This document shows, one piece after another, positions 51,993 to 61,637 of a DNA stretch of 64,000 bases. The notes beneath the pieces are model-generated. The model saw only the letters and a list, made by a program, of their open reading frames with translations. It made no database searches and was not told the origin of the DNA. Source of the DNA: Martelella mediterranea DSM 17316. Lineage in GTDB: Bacteria > Pseudomonadota > Alphaproteobacteria > Rhizobiales > Rhizobiaceae. The DNA lies in NCBI RefSeq assembly GCF_002043005.1, contig NZ_CP020331.1:496001-560000 (forward strand), read 5' to 3'. The translations under genes and the position numbers were made by a program. Every line of letters starts with the position of its first letter. Position 1 is the stretch's first letter.

Positions 51993-53675
51993 TTATCGCG
52001 CATCCCGGGCGGGAACCGCGTCCCCCTGCAGCCGGCCATCGCGCCAGAGCTGACGCGACATCGGGCCGTCGGCGTCATAATAGGTGGTGGTGCCGTCGCG
52101 CTTGTCGTCCTTCCACATCTGCACTTCCTCAAGCGCGCCGTTTTCCGCCAGAATGTAGCGCGGCCCGTCCTTCATACCGTTGCTGAAGCTTGTGACCGCG
52201 ATGCGGTAGCCGTTGCCGTCAAAGGTCGTCCAGCGGCCTTCCTGGATACCGTGGTCGTAGCGGCCCTGTCGCGTTTCGTCGCGGTAGGGCACCTGTTCCA
52301 GCCATTCGCCGTGCTTCTCGCCGTCGACATAGCGGCCACCGGCAATCATCCGGTCGCCATCCAGTTCCTTGTAGGGCCCGTTCAAGACGCCCGCGTCATA
52401 GGTGGCGAGCCGCTTCAACTCGCCGTTCATCCTGTATGTGCGCTGCGCGCCGGTCAGCTTTCCGTCATCGTTATAGGTCTCGTGGATGACGTCGCTGGAG
52501 TGTTCCGTCCGGCGCCAGTCGCCGACGCGCTTGCCATGGTCGTAATAGCCCCGGTCCCACTCCCGGCCGCGCCAGGCGCGGGTGTAAAGACCATCCTCCT
52601 TGCCGTCGACATAGTGGACGCGGGTGGTGATCTGGTCGATTTCGGTGGTCGAGACGAACAGCCCGCGATATTCGCCATCGACCAGTTCGGTGCGGTCCAG
52701 CAGCTGGTCGTTGAGATACTTCGTGAAGAGGAGATAGCCGTCGGCCTTGATCTCGGTCTCGGTGAAATTGCCGTAATGCTCGACAGTTTTCTGTCCTTCG
52801 CCACGGCCTTCGATCTGCACCGGCTCTTCGAGCCAGATCAGCGCTCCGTCCTTCCATTTCCGGTTTCTCAACGCGTTGCCATCCTCGGCATAATCGGTCT
52901 GGGCCACGAGTTCGCCGGATTCCGACCAGCGTTTTGCGCTGCCGGTCGGCGTCCCCATGTCGTAGTGACGCTCGGCCCGGCGCGCGCCCGAGGGCCAGTA
53001 TTCGGTGACGACCCCATCGGCCGCGCCATCGACATAATGGCCTTCCTCGATAAGGTTGCCGTCCTTGTCGTAGTCCCTGTAGGGGCCATCGCGCCGGCTC
53101 ATCGACCAGTGGATTTCGGCGGCAAGCTTGCCGTTTTCGTGGTATTTGCGTTCCACGCCATCGATATGGCCGTCGACATGGTTGTTTTCGGCCGAAAGCG
53201 TGCCGTCCTGATAATAGAGACGCCAAGGGCCGTTGAGCACGCCATCCTTCCACGTTGTTTCGCGCTGCGTCTTGCCGTCCGCCCAGTACCGGACCTCCGT
53301 GCCGTTTTTGCTGCCGTCATCATAAGGCGTGCGGCCCACGACGTTGCCGTCCTCATCGAAGGTCACCATCTCGCCGTCGCGGCGGCCGTCCTCGTTGAGC
53401 GGAACGCGGGTTTTGAGGTAGCCCGAGCCGGGATAGAAGGTCTCGATCTTTCCGACCTTGCGGCCCTCATCCAGCGTCGGGGCGGTGTTCCAGACACGGG
53501 CATAACGGTCATCGTCTTCATCGTAGATATCGATGATATAGACGCCGTCCTTTGCCTTTTCCGGCGGGGTGTAGCTGTAGGCGCCGTCCGGGGAGGGTGC
53601 CAGATTTTCATCGACATTGGCGGCATGTGCGGCGCCTGCCGCCAGAGCGAGTAGAAGTGCGAGAGCGGTTTTCAT
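51993..53675 (-). CDS. Exported MORN/YwqK-type repeat protein
   Basis: A 560-residue protein with signal peptide MKTALALLLALAAGAAHAAN. It is filled with about 20 short repeats of the type G..x(Y/W)..(D/N)G.L....Y..G..(H/N)G, for example DGVLNGPWRLYYQDGTLSAE and DGHIDGVERKYHENGKL. These are MORN_2/YwqK repeats, which form elongated beta-sheets. In other proteins, MORN-type repeats bind lipids or proteins; the role here is unknown. It is not an antitoxin despite the YwqK label. Its start overlaps the end of the gene at 53672 by 4 bases, so the two are co-translated. Confidence 0.85.
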   Translation of the reverse strand: MKTALALLLALAAGAAHAANVDENLAPSPDGAYSYTPPEKAKDGVYIIDIYDEDDDRYARVWNTAPTLDEGRKVGKIETFYPGSGYLKTRVPLNEDGRRDGEMVTFDEDGNVVGRTPYDDGSKNGTEVRYWADGKTQRETTWKDGVLNGPWRLYYQDGTLSAENNHVDGHIDGVERKYHENGKLAAEIHWSMSRRDGPYRDYDKDGNLIEEGHYVDGAADGVVTEYWPSGARRAERHYDMGTPTGSAKRWSESGELVAQTDYAEDGNALRNRKWKDGALIWLEEPVQIEGRGEGQKTVEHYGNFTETEIKADGYLLFTKYLNDQLLDRTELVDGEYRGLFVSTTEIDQITTRVHYVDGKEDGLYTRAWRGREWDRGYYDHGKRVGDWRRTEHSSDVIHETYNDDGKLTGAQRTYRMNGELKRLATYDAGVLNGPYKELDGDRMIAGGRYVDGEKHGEWLEQVPYRDETRQGRYDHGIQEGRWTTFDGNGYRIAVTSFSNGMKDGPRYILAENGALEEVQMWKDDKRDGTTTYYDADGPMSRQLWRDGRLQGDAVPARDAR

Positions 53676-55822
53676 CGGGCGTCCTCCCTCGGTTCAGGCA
53701 GATCGGGAAAGCGGATTTCGAAGCGCCGGCTCACCGGGTCGGAACCGGCGTCCGCTTCAAGGATGCGCTCCGGCCGGCCGGCGGCGCGGATATGGCCGTC
53801 TTCGAAGAGCGCCGAGGCGAGCGTGTCGTCGGGGGCGAGGGGCGGGCCATCCGGCGCGACCAGCGCCAGCGCGGTGCCTTCGGCATCGACCAGCCGGAAG
53901 CGCGCGTTGAATGCGCCAATCGTCATGGTGCTGTCTGCGCCGAGGGTTTCCGGATCGATCAGCCATGGCCGCGCGGGATCGAGCGCCGCGCTCACCTCGC
54001 GCCATGCCACGGCGGTCTCGCAATCGATCACGACGGCGATCGGGTCATGCCCGTAGAAATGCGTGCGGATGCCGTCATCGGTCTGAAGCTGCAGCGTCGT
54101 CGTACCGGTCCGTTCGTCCGCCTGCGTTTCAAAGACCAACTCGTGACCGGCAAGCGGTGCGGGCTCATCGAGCCCGGCCTCGCAGTGCTTCGTCTGCGTC
54201 GTCGCGAGCCTGAAACGCAGCGCGGCCAGATCGAGGCCTTCGGGCGTGAGCGCATCGAGCGCCGGCGGTGCGCCTTCCGGATAAAGCGCTCGCGTCTCGG
54301 GTTCGGTGTCGGGATCGAGGCGTTTGCCGCGCTCGGTGCGGAAGGTGACCGCGCGGGTCGCGACCGGCGTTTCGGCATAGCGCTCGACCCGGATTTCGAT
54401 CTTCTCCGGCACGGTTTCAGCCTTGAGCGCAACCTTGAGGCCGCTGTAATCCGGCAGCGCCAGTCGTCTCGCCTGGCTTTCGGCCGGCGTCAGCCAGTCC
54501 GCGCCGCTGTCGGCGGCATAGATCTGTCCCTTGACCGCGCTGCCTTCCGGGAAGGAAAGGCCGAAGAAATCCCAGGTTTTGCCGGAGAGCAGCAGCTCGT
54601 AGCCGTCATCTGTCGGCCGGAGTTCGGCCGACGCGCCGTTGCGGCTTACGCTGGCCGCCCCGTCCGCGTCCGGTCGCAGCGTCAGGGTGAACGGCTCTGA
54701 CGGATACCAGTCGACCTTGGCGCTGAGCGCCGTCGCCCGTTCCAGATCGTCGCGGACATCGCCGATGCCGACGGGACGCGCGCGCGAGACCGTCCGGAAA
54801 CCGTCGGCGTCCGGAACAGTTACGGGCATGGTGGCGATGAACGCGGTCGGCAGTTCGGCGTCGCCGTCGAAGAGATGGAGATCGTGGAGCGCGAAGCGGC
54901 CGATATTGCTGCCGGCTGCGGGATCGTGGGCAAAGCTCAGCGTGTAGGTCTTGCCGTGCTTGTCGGCCTCTCCCGGTTCGCCGGTGAACACCATGTCCGG
55001 CTCGGGCGGCATGACGATGGTTGAAAACGGAAAAGTCGGCATGTCATGCCATTCAGGCTCGCCCCGGAACGCATGGGTATAGAGCGGGAAGGGACTTTCC
55101 GTGTTCGCCATCGCGATGGTCTGGCGCGAAAAGCGCTCGTCGTCCGCGCCGGGATTGATGCGCATGTCATAGGTCATCACCGAGCGCTCGACCCAGCCGC
55201 TGTCGCGCGCCAGCACCGAAACGCCGGACAGTCGCGTATCCGCCGACGCGCCGTCATAGCTGAGAAACACTGCATCCGGCGTCACCGCGCTGACGGTGAT
55301 CTCGACATCGGCGATGCCCGGCAGCGTGGTGGTGGTGGACCAGCCTTCCTCGGCTTCGATTTCGACCGGCAGGACCGGCTGACCGAGCTGGTCGCGCATC
55401 TGGGCGAGCATGGCTTCCGGCATCTCGGCATCGCCGCGCGGGGCGAAATCCGTCAGCCCGTGGCTTTGCGGATCGATCGTGGCGGAAAAGCCTTCGCGCA
55501 TCAGCGCGGCAAGGTCATCGGGCGCGTCGCCGAAGGCGGTGCTGGTCACGCGCGATCCCTCTTCATAGGCAAACCACAAAGGGAAGACGTCCATGCTGAT
55601 GCCGCCGTCCTCGTCGCGTCCGGTGACCGCAAAGCGGGTCAGCGCCGAAACGAACTGGTTGTCGTAAAAACCGTCCGAATCGCTGAAGCCGGAAGCCATG
55701 GAAATTTCGAGGTGATAGGTCCGTTCGGCTCCGACGGCCGGGTCGAAAATGATGGTCTCGGCCTTTGCCACGCCGGGAATGGCGGCGACAAGCAGGGCGA
55801 ACCAGAAACGTCGTTCGATCAT
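53672..55822 (-). CDS. Large exported protein of unknown function
   Basis: A 716-residue protein with signal peptide MIERRFWFALLVAAIPGVAK (cleavage near AKA-ET). The start ATG 55822 has AAGGAGAA just upstream; a longer frame to 55912 has no support. The mature part is rich in beta-type sequence (TYHLEISMASGFSDSDGF and similar), with no transmembrane segment or known catalytic motif. It forms a two-gene operon with the MORN protein. Both are probably periplasmic or outer-membrane associated. I do not recognise a family with certainty. Confidence 0.75.
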   Translation of the reverse strand: MIERRFWFALLVAAIPGVAKAETIIFDPAVGAERTYHLEISMASGFSDSDGFYDNQFVSALTRFAVTGRDEDGGISMDVFPLWFAYEEGSRVTSTAFGDAPDDLAALMREGFSATIDPQSHGLTDFAPRGDAEMPEAMLAQMRDQLGQPVLPVEIEAEEGWSTTTTLPGIADVEITVSAVTPDAVFLSYDGASADTRLSGVSVLARDSGWVERSVMTYDMRINPGADDERFSRQTIAMANTESPFPLYTHAFRGEPEWHDMPTFPFSTIVMPPEPDMVFTGEPGEADKHGKTYTLSFAHDPAAGSNIGRFALHDLHLFDGDAELPTAFIATMPVTVPDADGFRTVSRARPVGIGDVRDDLERATALSAKVDWYPSEPFTLTLRPDADGAASVSRNGASAELRPTDDGYELLLSGKTWDFFGLSFPEGSAVKGQIYAADSGADWLTPAESQARRLALPDYSGLKVALKAETVPEKIEIRVERYAETPVATRAVTFRTERGKRLDPDTEPETRALYPEGAPPALDALTPEGLDLAALRFRLATTQTKHCEAGLDEPAPLAGHELVFETQADERTGTTTLQLQTDDGIRTHFYGHDPIAVVIDCETAVAWREVSAALDPARPWLIDPETLGADSTMTIGAFNARFRLVDAEGTALALVAPDGPPLAPDDTLASALFEDGHIRAAGRPERILEADAGSDPVSRRFEIRFPDLPEPREDAR

Positions 55823-56010
55823 GCTTTCTCCTTCGATGGCGCAGTCATGAAGGGGCAGGCGGGCAGAGGCAAGTAACTGCAAGTTGAGATTTACTCCCTG
55901 CCGGAAAACCATTGTAACGAACGGGTTTGTCTATGCTTTTTCGCCGGGCTATAAGGCCCCGTCACCCGGATTCGCCACACCAAAAGCCAGGGCAGTCAGC
56001 CATTTTATTC

Positions 56011-57969
56011 ATGAAATCACGCTCGGTTTTCCAGACAGTTTTTTTCCGCCGGCATGGTAAATCGGATGACGGCCTTTTGGTCTCGGGGAAGCGGATCGTC
56101 GCGGCCTTCCTGCTTGTGCTGATCTGGCTTGGGCCGGCCTTGGCGCGCGAGAGGATCGAGCGTTTCGAAAGCGACATTACGATCGGCCCGACCGGTCGCC
56201 TCGACATCACCGAGACCATCGCGATCAGGGCGGAGGGTTACCGGATCGAGCATGGCATCTTTCGCGATCTGCCGATCGCGGGACGGACGGCGGAGGGTGG
56301 CGTCGATCCGGGCGCGCTGCAGATCCTGTCGGCCACGCTCGACGGCGCGCCGGTGTCCATGCGCGTCGCCCGCCGCAGCGACTATATACGCATCTTTCTG
56401 GGGGATGCCGGAACCGATCTCGAACCGGGCGTTCACACCTTCCGGCTTTCCTATCGCACCGGACCGCAGATCGAAAGCCGCGACGGCCAGGACGAGTTCT
56501 ACTGGAATGTGACCGGCAGCTACTGGGCCTTCCCGATCGACAATGCCGCTGCGACCATTCATCTGCCGGAGGGTGCTGCGGCCACACAGGTTGCCGGCTA
56601 TACCGGCCCGCTCGGCTCGACGCGCACCGAGGTGTCCCGCCGCCTCAGCCCGGATGGCGGCACGGTCGATATCTCGACCTACCGCATTCTCCGCCCGGAG
56701 GAGGGGCTGACGGTCGCCATCACATTCCCCAAAGGTTTCGTCAGCGAACCGGCTGCCGCCGAGCGGTTCCGGTGGTGGGTGCGCCGCAATCCGGGCGTGG
56801 CGATTTCCGGCGTCGGTCTCGGCGCTCTCGGCCTGCTTTTCCTGTTGGTCTCCCGGCGGATCAGGCGGCCCGGAGAGGAGCACGCCGGACGCTATCCGGT
56901 GGTCGAGCGGCGCAAGCCGCCGCGCGGCACGACGCCGGCTCAGGTGCAGTATATTTCGATGCGGCGCATGCTCGGCCATTCCGCGCTCCTCGCCACGGTC
57001 ATCAATCTCGGCCTGCGCGGGCTGATGACCATCGTTCCCGAGGGCAAGGCCTGGCGGATCGTGCTGGACGAGGGCGACACCGGCACGCTGGCGCCCGAGG
57101 AGGAAGCGCTGGTTTCTGGCGTGCGCGCCGAAGGCGGCAGCATATTGGTCGAGCGCAACAACCGGCAAACGCTGAGACGGCTTTACGGCGATTTCGCCCG
57201 CGCCGTGCGCGCCACCCATGGCCGGCGGTATTACGCGCCGAACGGCAAGTGGAAGCTGGCGGCCGCCTTCCTTTGCTCCGGCCTTGCCGCAGCGCTTGCG
57301 CTGACCGGCATGGATGGCGAGGGGTGGATCCTCGCCTATGGCCCGCTGCTGCCGATCGCGCTCGGCATTGCCTTTGCGGGCTTCGATGCGCGCGCCTCGG
57401 CGGATACGGTCAGCAATGCCGCCGGAAACGGCATGGGCGGCGGGCTGGTCGCGAGCGCGGGTCTGTGGCTGATGACGGGCTTCTTCACCGGGGCCTTCGG
57501 ATGGGCGACGGCGCTTGGCCTTGTCGCGACGCCGGTGCTGTTCTGGTGGTTTGCCGCGCGGATCGGCCAGCCGACGGAGGAGGGGCGGGCGCGCGAGGCG
57601 GAAATCGAGGGGCTGCGCCTCTATCTCGAGCGCGTCGGCGACATGCGCCACGCCAATCGCAGCGAAAGGGACGCGCTTCCCGCCCTGCTGCCCTTCGCGG
57701 TGGCGCTCAATATGAAATCCGAATGGAGCCGGGCCTTCGACAGCGTGATGGACGCCGGCCGCGGCACCATCAACCCGATCCCCTTCGGCCTGCACCCGAC
57801 CTTCTATGACACGGGCGCGAACGGCGCGACCATCTTCGGCGCCTGCCAGGCGCTCAGCACCAACCTCACGGCTTGCATCTCGCCCAACGGTTCGGGCTCT
57901 GGCGGCGGCTTTTCGGGTGGGGGCTTCTCCGGTGGGGGCGGCGGCGGCGGTGGGGGCGGCGGCTGGTGA
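56011..57969 (+). CDS. DUF2207-family membrane protein
   Basis: A 652-residue protein (from ATG 56011; a TTG at 55927 would add 28 residues). A hydrophobic signal segment RIVAAFLLVLIWLGPALA near residue 34 leads to an extracytoplasmic beta-domain with RIEHGIFRDLPIAGRTAE, the DUF2207 start. Helices follow near residues 250-275, 415-435 and in the pair around 480-520. The C-terminus is GGGFSGGGFSGGGGG and ends GGW, the glycine tail common in this family. Function is unknown; DUF2207 proteins are suspected envelope proteins. It is divergent from the exported two-gene operon. Confidence 0.85.
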   Translation: MKSRSVFQTVFFRRHGKSDDGLLVSGKRIVAAFLLVLIWLGPALARERIERFESDITIGPTGRLDITETIAIRAEGYRIEHGIFRDLPIAGRTAEGGVDPGALQILSATLDGAPVSMRVARRSDYIRIFLGDAGTDLEPGVHTFRLSYRTGPQIESRDGQDEFYWNVTGSYWAFPIDNAAATIHLPEGAAATQVAGYTGPLGSTRTEVSRRLSPDGGTVDISTYRILRPEEGLTVAITFPKGFVSEPAAAERFRWWVRRNPGVAISGVGLGALGLLFLLVSRRIRRPGEEHAGRYPVVERRKPPRGTTPAQVQYISMRRMLGHSALLATVINLGLRGLMTIVPEGKAWRIVLDEGDTGTLAPEEEALVSGVRAEGGSILVERNNRQTLRRLYGDFARAVRATHGRRYYAPNGKWKLAAAFLCSGLAAALALTGMDGEGWILAYGPLLPIALGIAFAGFDARASADTVSNAAGNGMGGGLVASAGLWLMTGFFTGAFGWATALGLVATPVLFWWFAARIGQPTEEGRAREAEIEGLRLYLERVGDMRHANRSERDALPALLPFAVALNMKSEWSRAFDSVMDAGRGTINPIPFGLHPTFYDTGANGATIFGACQALSTNLTACISPNGSGSGGGFSGGGFSGGGGGGGGGGGW

Positions 57970-58177
57970 ATGGCTGTCTCGAGATCAGAACTGGCTGACC
58001 GCAGGCGAGGGCGCGGCGATTTGCGGTTGCTCGTGAGTTGACCGGAGGTCACAGCCGGTTGCATGCGGCTTTGTATTCCGCATCGAGCCGGGTGACGAGA
58101 TTGCCGGCGTATGGACGATATCGGCGGCGCTTCAAACGGCCGCACTATCCTCATATTTCGCCTTTTCCCCGATGGGA

Positions 58178-59110
58178 TCAGGGAATGGTCGCGGGGCCTG
58201 CGGTATCGTCTTTCGGAGAGGTTCCGAAGGTGCGGCGGAAAGCCTGACTGAACGCACTTTGCGACTGGTAGCCCACCATCTCGGCGACATCGGCCACGCG
58301 CAGATTGTCCCGCATGAGCGCCGTTCGCGCGACTGTGAGCCGCCACGAGCGGAGGTATGACAGTGGCGGCTGGCCGATGCGGCGGGAGAACGCGGCGGAG
58401 AAGGCTGCGCGCGACATGCCGGCAATCCCCGCCAGTTCCGCCACGGTCCATGGATGGGCGACGTTTTCGTGCAGGGCGGCAAGCGCCCGGCCGATCCGCG
58501 GATCGAGAAGCGCGCCAAGCCAGCCCATGCCGGTCGCCCGGACCTCGCTCGCACAGGCGCGGATCGCTTCCACCAGAAGAATATCGGCAAGGCGGGAGCG
58601 CACGATTTCGCCCCCGATCGCCTCGCGCTCGGTCTCGTTCGATATCAGGCTGAGAGTTATCCCGATCGCGCTTGAGCCCGAGGCATCCCTCGGCACGACC
58701 GAGAAATCCGGCAGCATGTCCAGCAGGAAATCCGCATTTGCCCCGGCAAAGGTGACGCTGCCTCCGATGCCGACAGTCTCATCGCCGTTGATCCGGGCAA
58801 CATCCCGCTCCGGACCGTCGTAAAGAGCGCGGCCATCGGCCGGGGCGAGTGTCGGATCACTGCATACCACATAGTCCGTGCGTCCGATCAGACAGACATC
58901 GCCCGCCTGCATGCGCCGGGGCTGATGCCCCGGGACCGAAATCCACGCATCGCCGCGAAGCAATGCCACGAATTTGAGACGATCGAGGCCGGGAAAGGAG
59001 AGCGACCACGCGCCAGCGGCTTCTATTCGTGTGCGCCGCGCCACGCGCGCGCCCAGAATATCGAGCACGTTTGAAAGCGGATCGACGGCGATGCTGGACG
59101 ATCGCGACAA
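58178..59110 (-). CDS. AraC-family transcriptional regulator with cupin-type sensor domain
   Basis: A 310-residue protein if started at TTG 59110, which has AAGGAG 9 bases before it; the frame is open to 59176 from an ATG with no ribosome site. The N-terminal half carries the Cupin_6-type domain (VPGHQPRRMQAGDVCLIGRT). The C-terminal half has two AraC HTHs: VAELAGIAGMSRAAFSAAFS and VADVAEMVGYQSQSAFSQAF. It is divergent from an SDR gene, the usual target of this subtype. The ligand is unknown. Confidence 0.88.
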   Translation of the reverse strand: MSRSSSIAVDPLSNVLDILGARVARRTRIEAAGAWSLSFPGLDRLKFVALLRGDAWISVPGHQPRRMQAGDVCLIGRTDYVVCSDPTLAPADGRALYDGPERDVARINGDETVGIGGSVTFAGANADFLLDMLPDFSVVPRDASGSSAIGITLSLISNETEREAIGGEIVRSRLADILLVEAIRACASEVRATGMGWLGALLDPRIGRALAALHENVAHPWTVAELAGIAGMSRAAFSAAFSRRIGQPPLSYLRSWRLTVARTALMRDNLRVADVAEMVGYQSQSAFSQAFRRTFGTSPKDDTAGPATIP

Positions 59111-59192
59111 TTTGAGAGACTCCTTCGCGTCGCTAATCTTTCCTTCCTGGCATAGATAACTGCAAAAGCAAATCATCTATCGGGAGTGCCAA

Positions 59193-59927
59193 ATGACCAT
59201 TGAAGGCAGAGTTGTCGCCATTACCGGCGCCAGCAGCGGCATCGGCCTTGCAACAGCGAAACTGCTGGCCGCGAAAGGGGCCCGCGTCGTGCTCGGCGCG
59301 CGCAGAGAGGCCGAGCTTGAAACGATCACACGCGAGATCGTCGCCAACGGAGGCCAGGCTGTTTTCAAGGCCACCGACGTTCGCCGCCGCGCCGATCTCG
59401 AAGCTCTGGTCGCCAAGGCAATCGACAGCTTCGGCCGGCTCGATGTCATCGTCAACAATGCCGGTATCGGCCCGATCTCCCGCTTCGATGCTTTGCGGGT
59501 CGACGATTGGGACGCGATGATCGACGTGAACCTCAAGGGCACGCTTTACGGCATAGCGGCCGCCCTTCCGGTGTTTGGACGACAGAAGAGCGGTCACGTC
59601 ATCAATGTCGTCTCGACGGCAGGCATCCAGATCGTGCCGACGATGGGGGTCTATGGCGCCACGAAAAATGCCGTCAGAACGGTGACCGAGGCGCTCAGAC
59701 AGGAGGCGGGGCCGCATTTGCGGGTCACCGAAATATCGCCCGGAATGATTGCCACGAATTTCGGCGACAGCATCACGGACCAGACGACAAAACAGATGAT
59801 TACGGAGCGTCTGGGGGCGATCGCGATCTCGCCGGATGCGATCGCCGGCGGCGTCCTCTACGCGCTGGAACAGCCCTTCGATGTCGACGTTGGCAGCATC
59901 GTCATCCGCCCGACGGCGCAAGGCTGA
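59193..59927 (+). CDS. Short-chain dehydrogenase/reductase (SDR)
   Basis: A 244-residue classical SDR: ITGASSGIGLATAKLLAAKG, VIVNNAGIGPISRF, VVSTAGIQIVPTMGVYGATK (catalytic Ser, Tyr, Lys). The variant GARREAELE after the second strand suggests NADP use. It belongs to the YdfG/serine-3-dehydrogenase-like type common beside AraC regulators. Substrate not assignable. It starts 82 bases from the divergent AraC gene. Confidence 0.9.
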   Translation: MTIEGRVVAITGASSGIGLATAKLLAAKGARVVLGARREAELETITREIVANGGQAVFKATDVRRRADLEALVAKAIDSFGRLDVIVNNAGIGPISRFDALRVDDWDAMIDVNLKGTLYGIAAALPVFGRQKSGHVINVVSTAGIQIVPTMGVYGATKNAVRTVTEALRQEAGPHLRVTEISPGMIATNFGDSITDQTTKQMITERLGAIAISPDAIAGGVLYALEQPFDVDVGSIVIRPTAQG

Positions 59928-60022
59928 ATCCGTTCTGCTGCTTTCTTTGCTTCTGGCAGAAAGGGAGTTGAACTCACGCCGGCTTCCGCCGACCCCGATC
60001 CGGACGATTGACATACCGCCCA

Positions 60023-60060
60023 CACCCGTTTATTTCCGAACGGTCGGAAATAAACGGGTG
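60023..60060. promoter_or_regulatory. 17-bp-arm palindromic TetR operator
   Basis: CACCCGTTTATTTCCGA (60023-60039) and TCGGAAATAAACGGGTG (60044-60060) are perfect mirror images across ACGG. The palindrome ends 4 bases before the tetR start, so it overlaps the promoter or leader. The core CCGAACGGTCGG is a common TetR-type site. Confidence 0.8.
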
Positions 60061-60064
60061 ATCG

Positions 60065-60637
60065 ATGGCGCGTCCCAGAAAACATGATCAGGATAAGATA
60101 CTCGATGCGGTCGAACGGGTTGTCGCGCGCGACGGCGTGCTGACCGTCGATGCGGTGGCGAAGGAAGCGGGCGTCTCGAAGGCGACCGTGCTTTATGAAC
60201 ATGCCAGCAAGCGCGCGCTTGTCGCGGCGCTGGTCGATCGCACCATCAAGGCCGACAACGCCTTCAACCAAGCCTGCGCGGCGGCGTTTGCCGGCGAGGC
60301 GGATGCGCCTTTGAAGGGCCGCATCGAGGCCGCCCGGCGCAGCCCGCCCGTGCCCGAGGGCAATCCCGCGGTGCTGAGCCTCGTCGCCGCCCTGATGCAG
60401 GATGCCGATTTGCGCGCGGAGTTTCGCCGCAACCAGAAGACGCTTTCCCGTCAACTGCTGGCGGAAGCAAGCGATCCCCGGGCCGCACGGCTTGCCTGGC
60501 TTGCGCTGGAGGGCCTGAAATACCAGCAGCATCTCGAACTCCATGACTGGGACGAGGCCGAACGCGCGGAAATTCTGCGCGACATCGAAACCCTCGCCGG
60601 CCTTGGCAAAGACGGCATCGGACATGACAATGGCTGA
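60065..60637 (+). CDS. TetR-family transcriptional regulator
   Basis: A 190-residue regulator with the N-terminal HTH LTVDAVAKEAGVSKATVLYE, HASKRALVAALVDR. It differs from the usual YYHF with LYEH at the end of the HTH, which still fits the family. The C-terminal ligand domain has no recognisable pocket signature. A long palindrome directly before it indicates autorepression. It overlaps the next gene by 14 bases, so regulator and enzyme are made together. Confidence 0.9.
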   Translation: MARPRKHDQDKILDAVERVVARDGVLTVDAVAKEAGVSKATVLYEHASKRALVAALVDRTIKADNAFNQACAAAFAGEADAPLKGRIEAARRSPPVPEGNPAVLSLVAALMQDADLRAEFRRNQKTLSRQLLAEASDPRAARLAWLALEGLKYQQHLELHDWDEAERAEILRDIETLAGLGKDGIGHDNG

Positions 60638-61604
60638 AGAGCACGTATTCATCACCGGCGCGTCGGGCTATGTCGGCCGCAACCTGCTGCGGCACTTCGT
60701 CTCCAGGGGCCATCGGGTGACCGGGCTTGTCCGCAGCCCGGAGGCTGCCGAGCGGGTCGCGTCCTGGGGCGCGCGTCCGGTTCAGGGCGACATGCTGACC
60801 GCCGACCTTGCGCCGCTTATGTCCGGCGCGGATGTGCTGATCCACGCAGCGGCCAATGTCGACCATGGAACGGGCTCAAAGGCGGCATCTGTCAATCCGG
60901 AGGGCGCGCGCCGGGTATTGGAAGCGGCAAGGGATGCCGGGGTCAGGAAGATCATTCACATCAGCACGGATTCCGTGCTGCAGGACGGTCGTCCTCTGCG
61001 CAATGTCGAGGAGACCGCGCCCTATCCGGACCGCCCCGCCGGGGCCTATTCGGCCGGCAAGGCCGAGGCGGAGAGGGTCGCCCGCCGGGCCGCCGCCCAA
61101 GGCCAGCATGTCGTCATCCTGCGTCCGCGCATGGTCTGGGGCCGCGATGATACGACCGCGCTTCCGATGCTGGTCGAAGCCGTGAAGAGCGGCAAGTTCG
61201 CCTGGATTTCGGGCGGCGGCTATCGCTCCTCCAGCCTGCATATCGCCAATCTGTGCCATGCCGTGGAGCTTGCCTTTGCCCGTGGCGGGCGCGGCGAGAT
61301 CTACCACGTCACCGACGGACCGGCCCGCCCGTTTCGCGAAACCGTCAGCGGCCTGCTCGCAACCCAGGGGCTGGAAGGCGGGACCAGGAGTGTGCCGCGC
61401 GGCGCGCTCTGCATGATTGCCCGCCTTGGCGACGGGCTGTATCGCCTGAGCGGCGGCAGGTTCAGTGGACCGCTGAGCTATCAGGACTATGCCACCAGCG
61501 CGGTCGAGATCACGCTCGACATCCGAAAGGCGGAACGCGACCTCGGCTATCGGCCGGTGGTTACGTTTGAGGAAGGTCTGCGCGAATTGCGGGCGCTTCG
61601 GTGA
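60624..61604 (+). CDS. NAD-dependent epimerase/3-beta-HSD-like dehydratase
   Basis: A 326-residue extended SDR. FITGASGYVGRNLLRHFVSR is the Gly-rich motif; YSAGKAEAERVAR contains the Tyr-x3-Lys; LRPRMVWGRDDTTALPMLVE is the RP-x-x-x-G region of 3-beta-hydroxysteroid dehydrogenase and sterol-decarboxylase-like proteins. ATG 60624 or 60630 are possible. It is co-translated with the TetR gene. The substrate may be a steroid, sugar nucleotide or flavonoid-like ketone; unknown. Confidence 0.88.
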   Translation: MTMAEEHVFITGASGYVGRNLLRHFVSRGHRVTGLVRSPEAAERVASWGARPVQGDMLTADLAPLMSGADVLIHAAANVDHGTGSKAASVNPEGARRVLEAARDAGVRKIIHISTDSVLQDGRPLRNVEETAPYPDRPAGAYSAGKAEAERVARRAAAQGQHVVILRPRMVWGRDDTTALPMLVEAVKSGKFAWISGGGYRSSSLHIANLCHAVELAFARGGRGEIYHVTDGPARPFRETVSGLLATQGLEGGTRSVPRGALCMIARLGDGLYRLSGGRFSGPLSYQDYATSAVEITLDIRKAERDLGYRPVVTFEEGLRELRALR

Positions 61605-61637
61605 CCGCCCGTGATCGGAAGTTGCCGGGCGCTTTCG

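Noticed and set aside
57895..57965. Glycine run at the DUF2207 end as a possible simple-sequence phase switch
   Set aside because: The tail is a normal family feature and the codons vary (GGC/GGT/GGG), so slippage is unlikely.
58049..58135. Minus-strand end RLDAEYKAACNRL before a stop, in the gap after DUF2207
   Set aside because: It might be a gene remnant, but it is only about 28 codons with no recognised family and stops just upstream.
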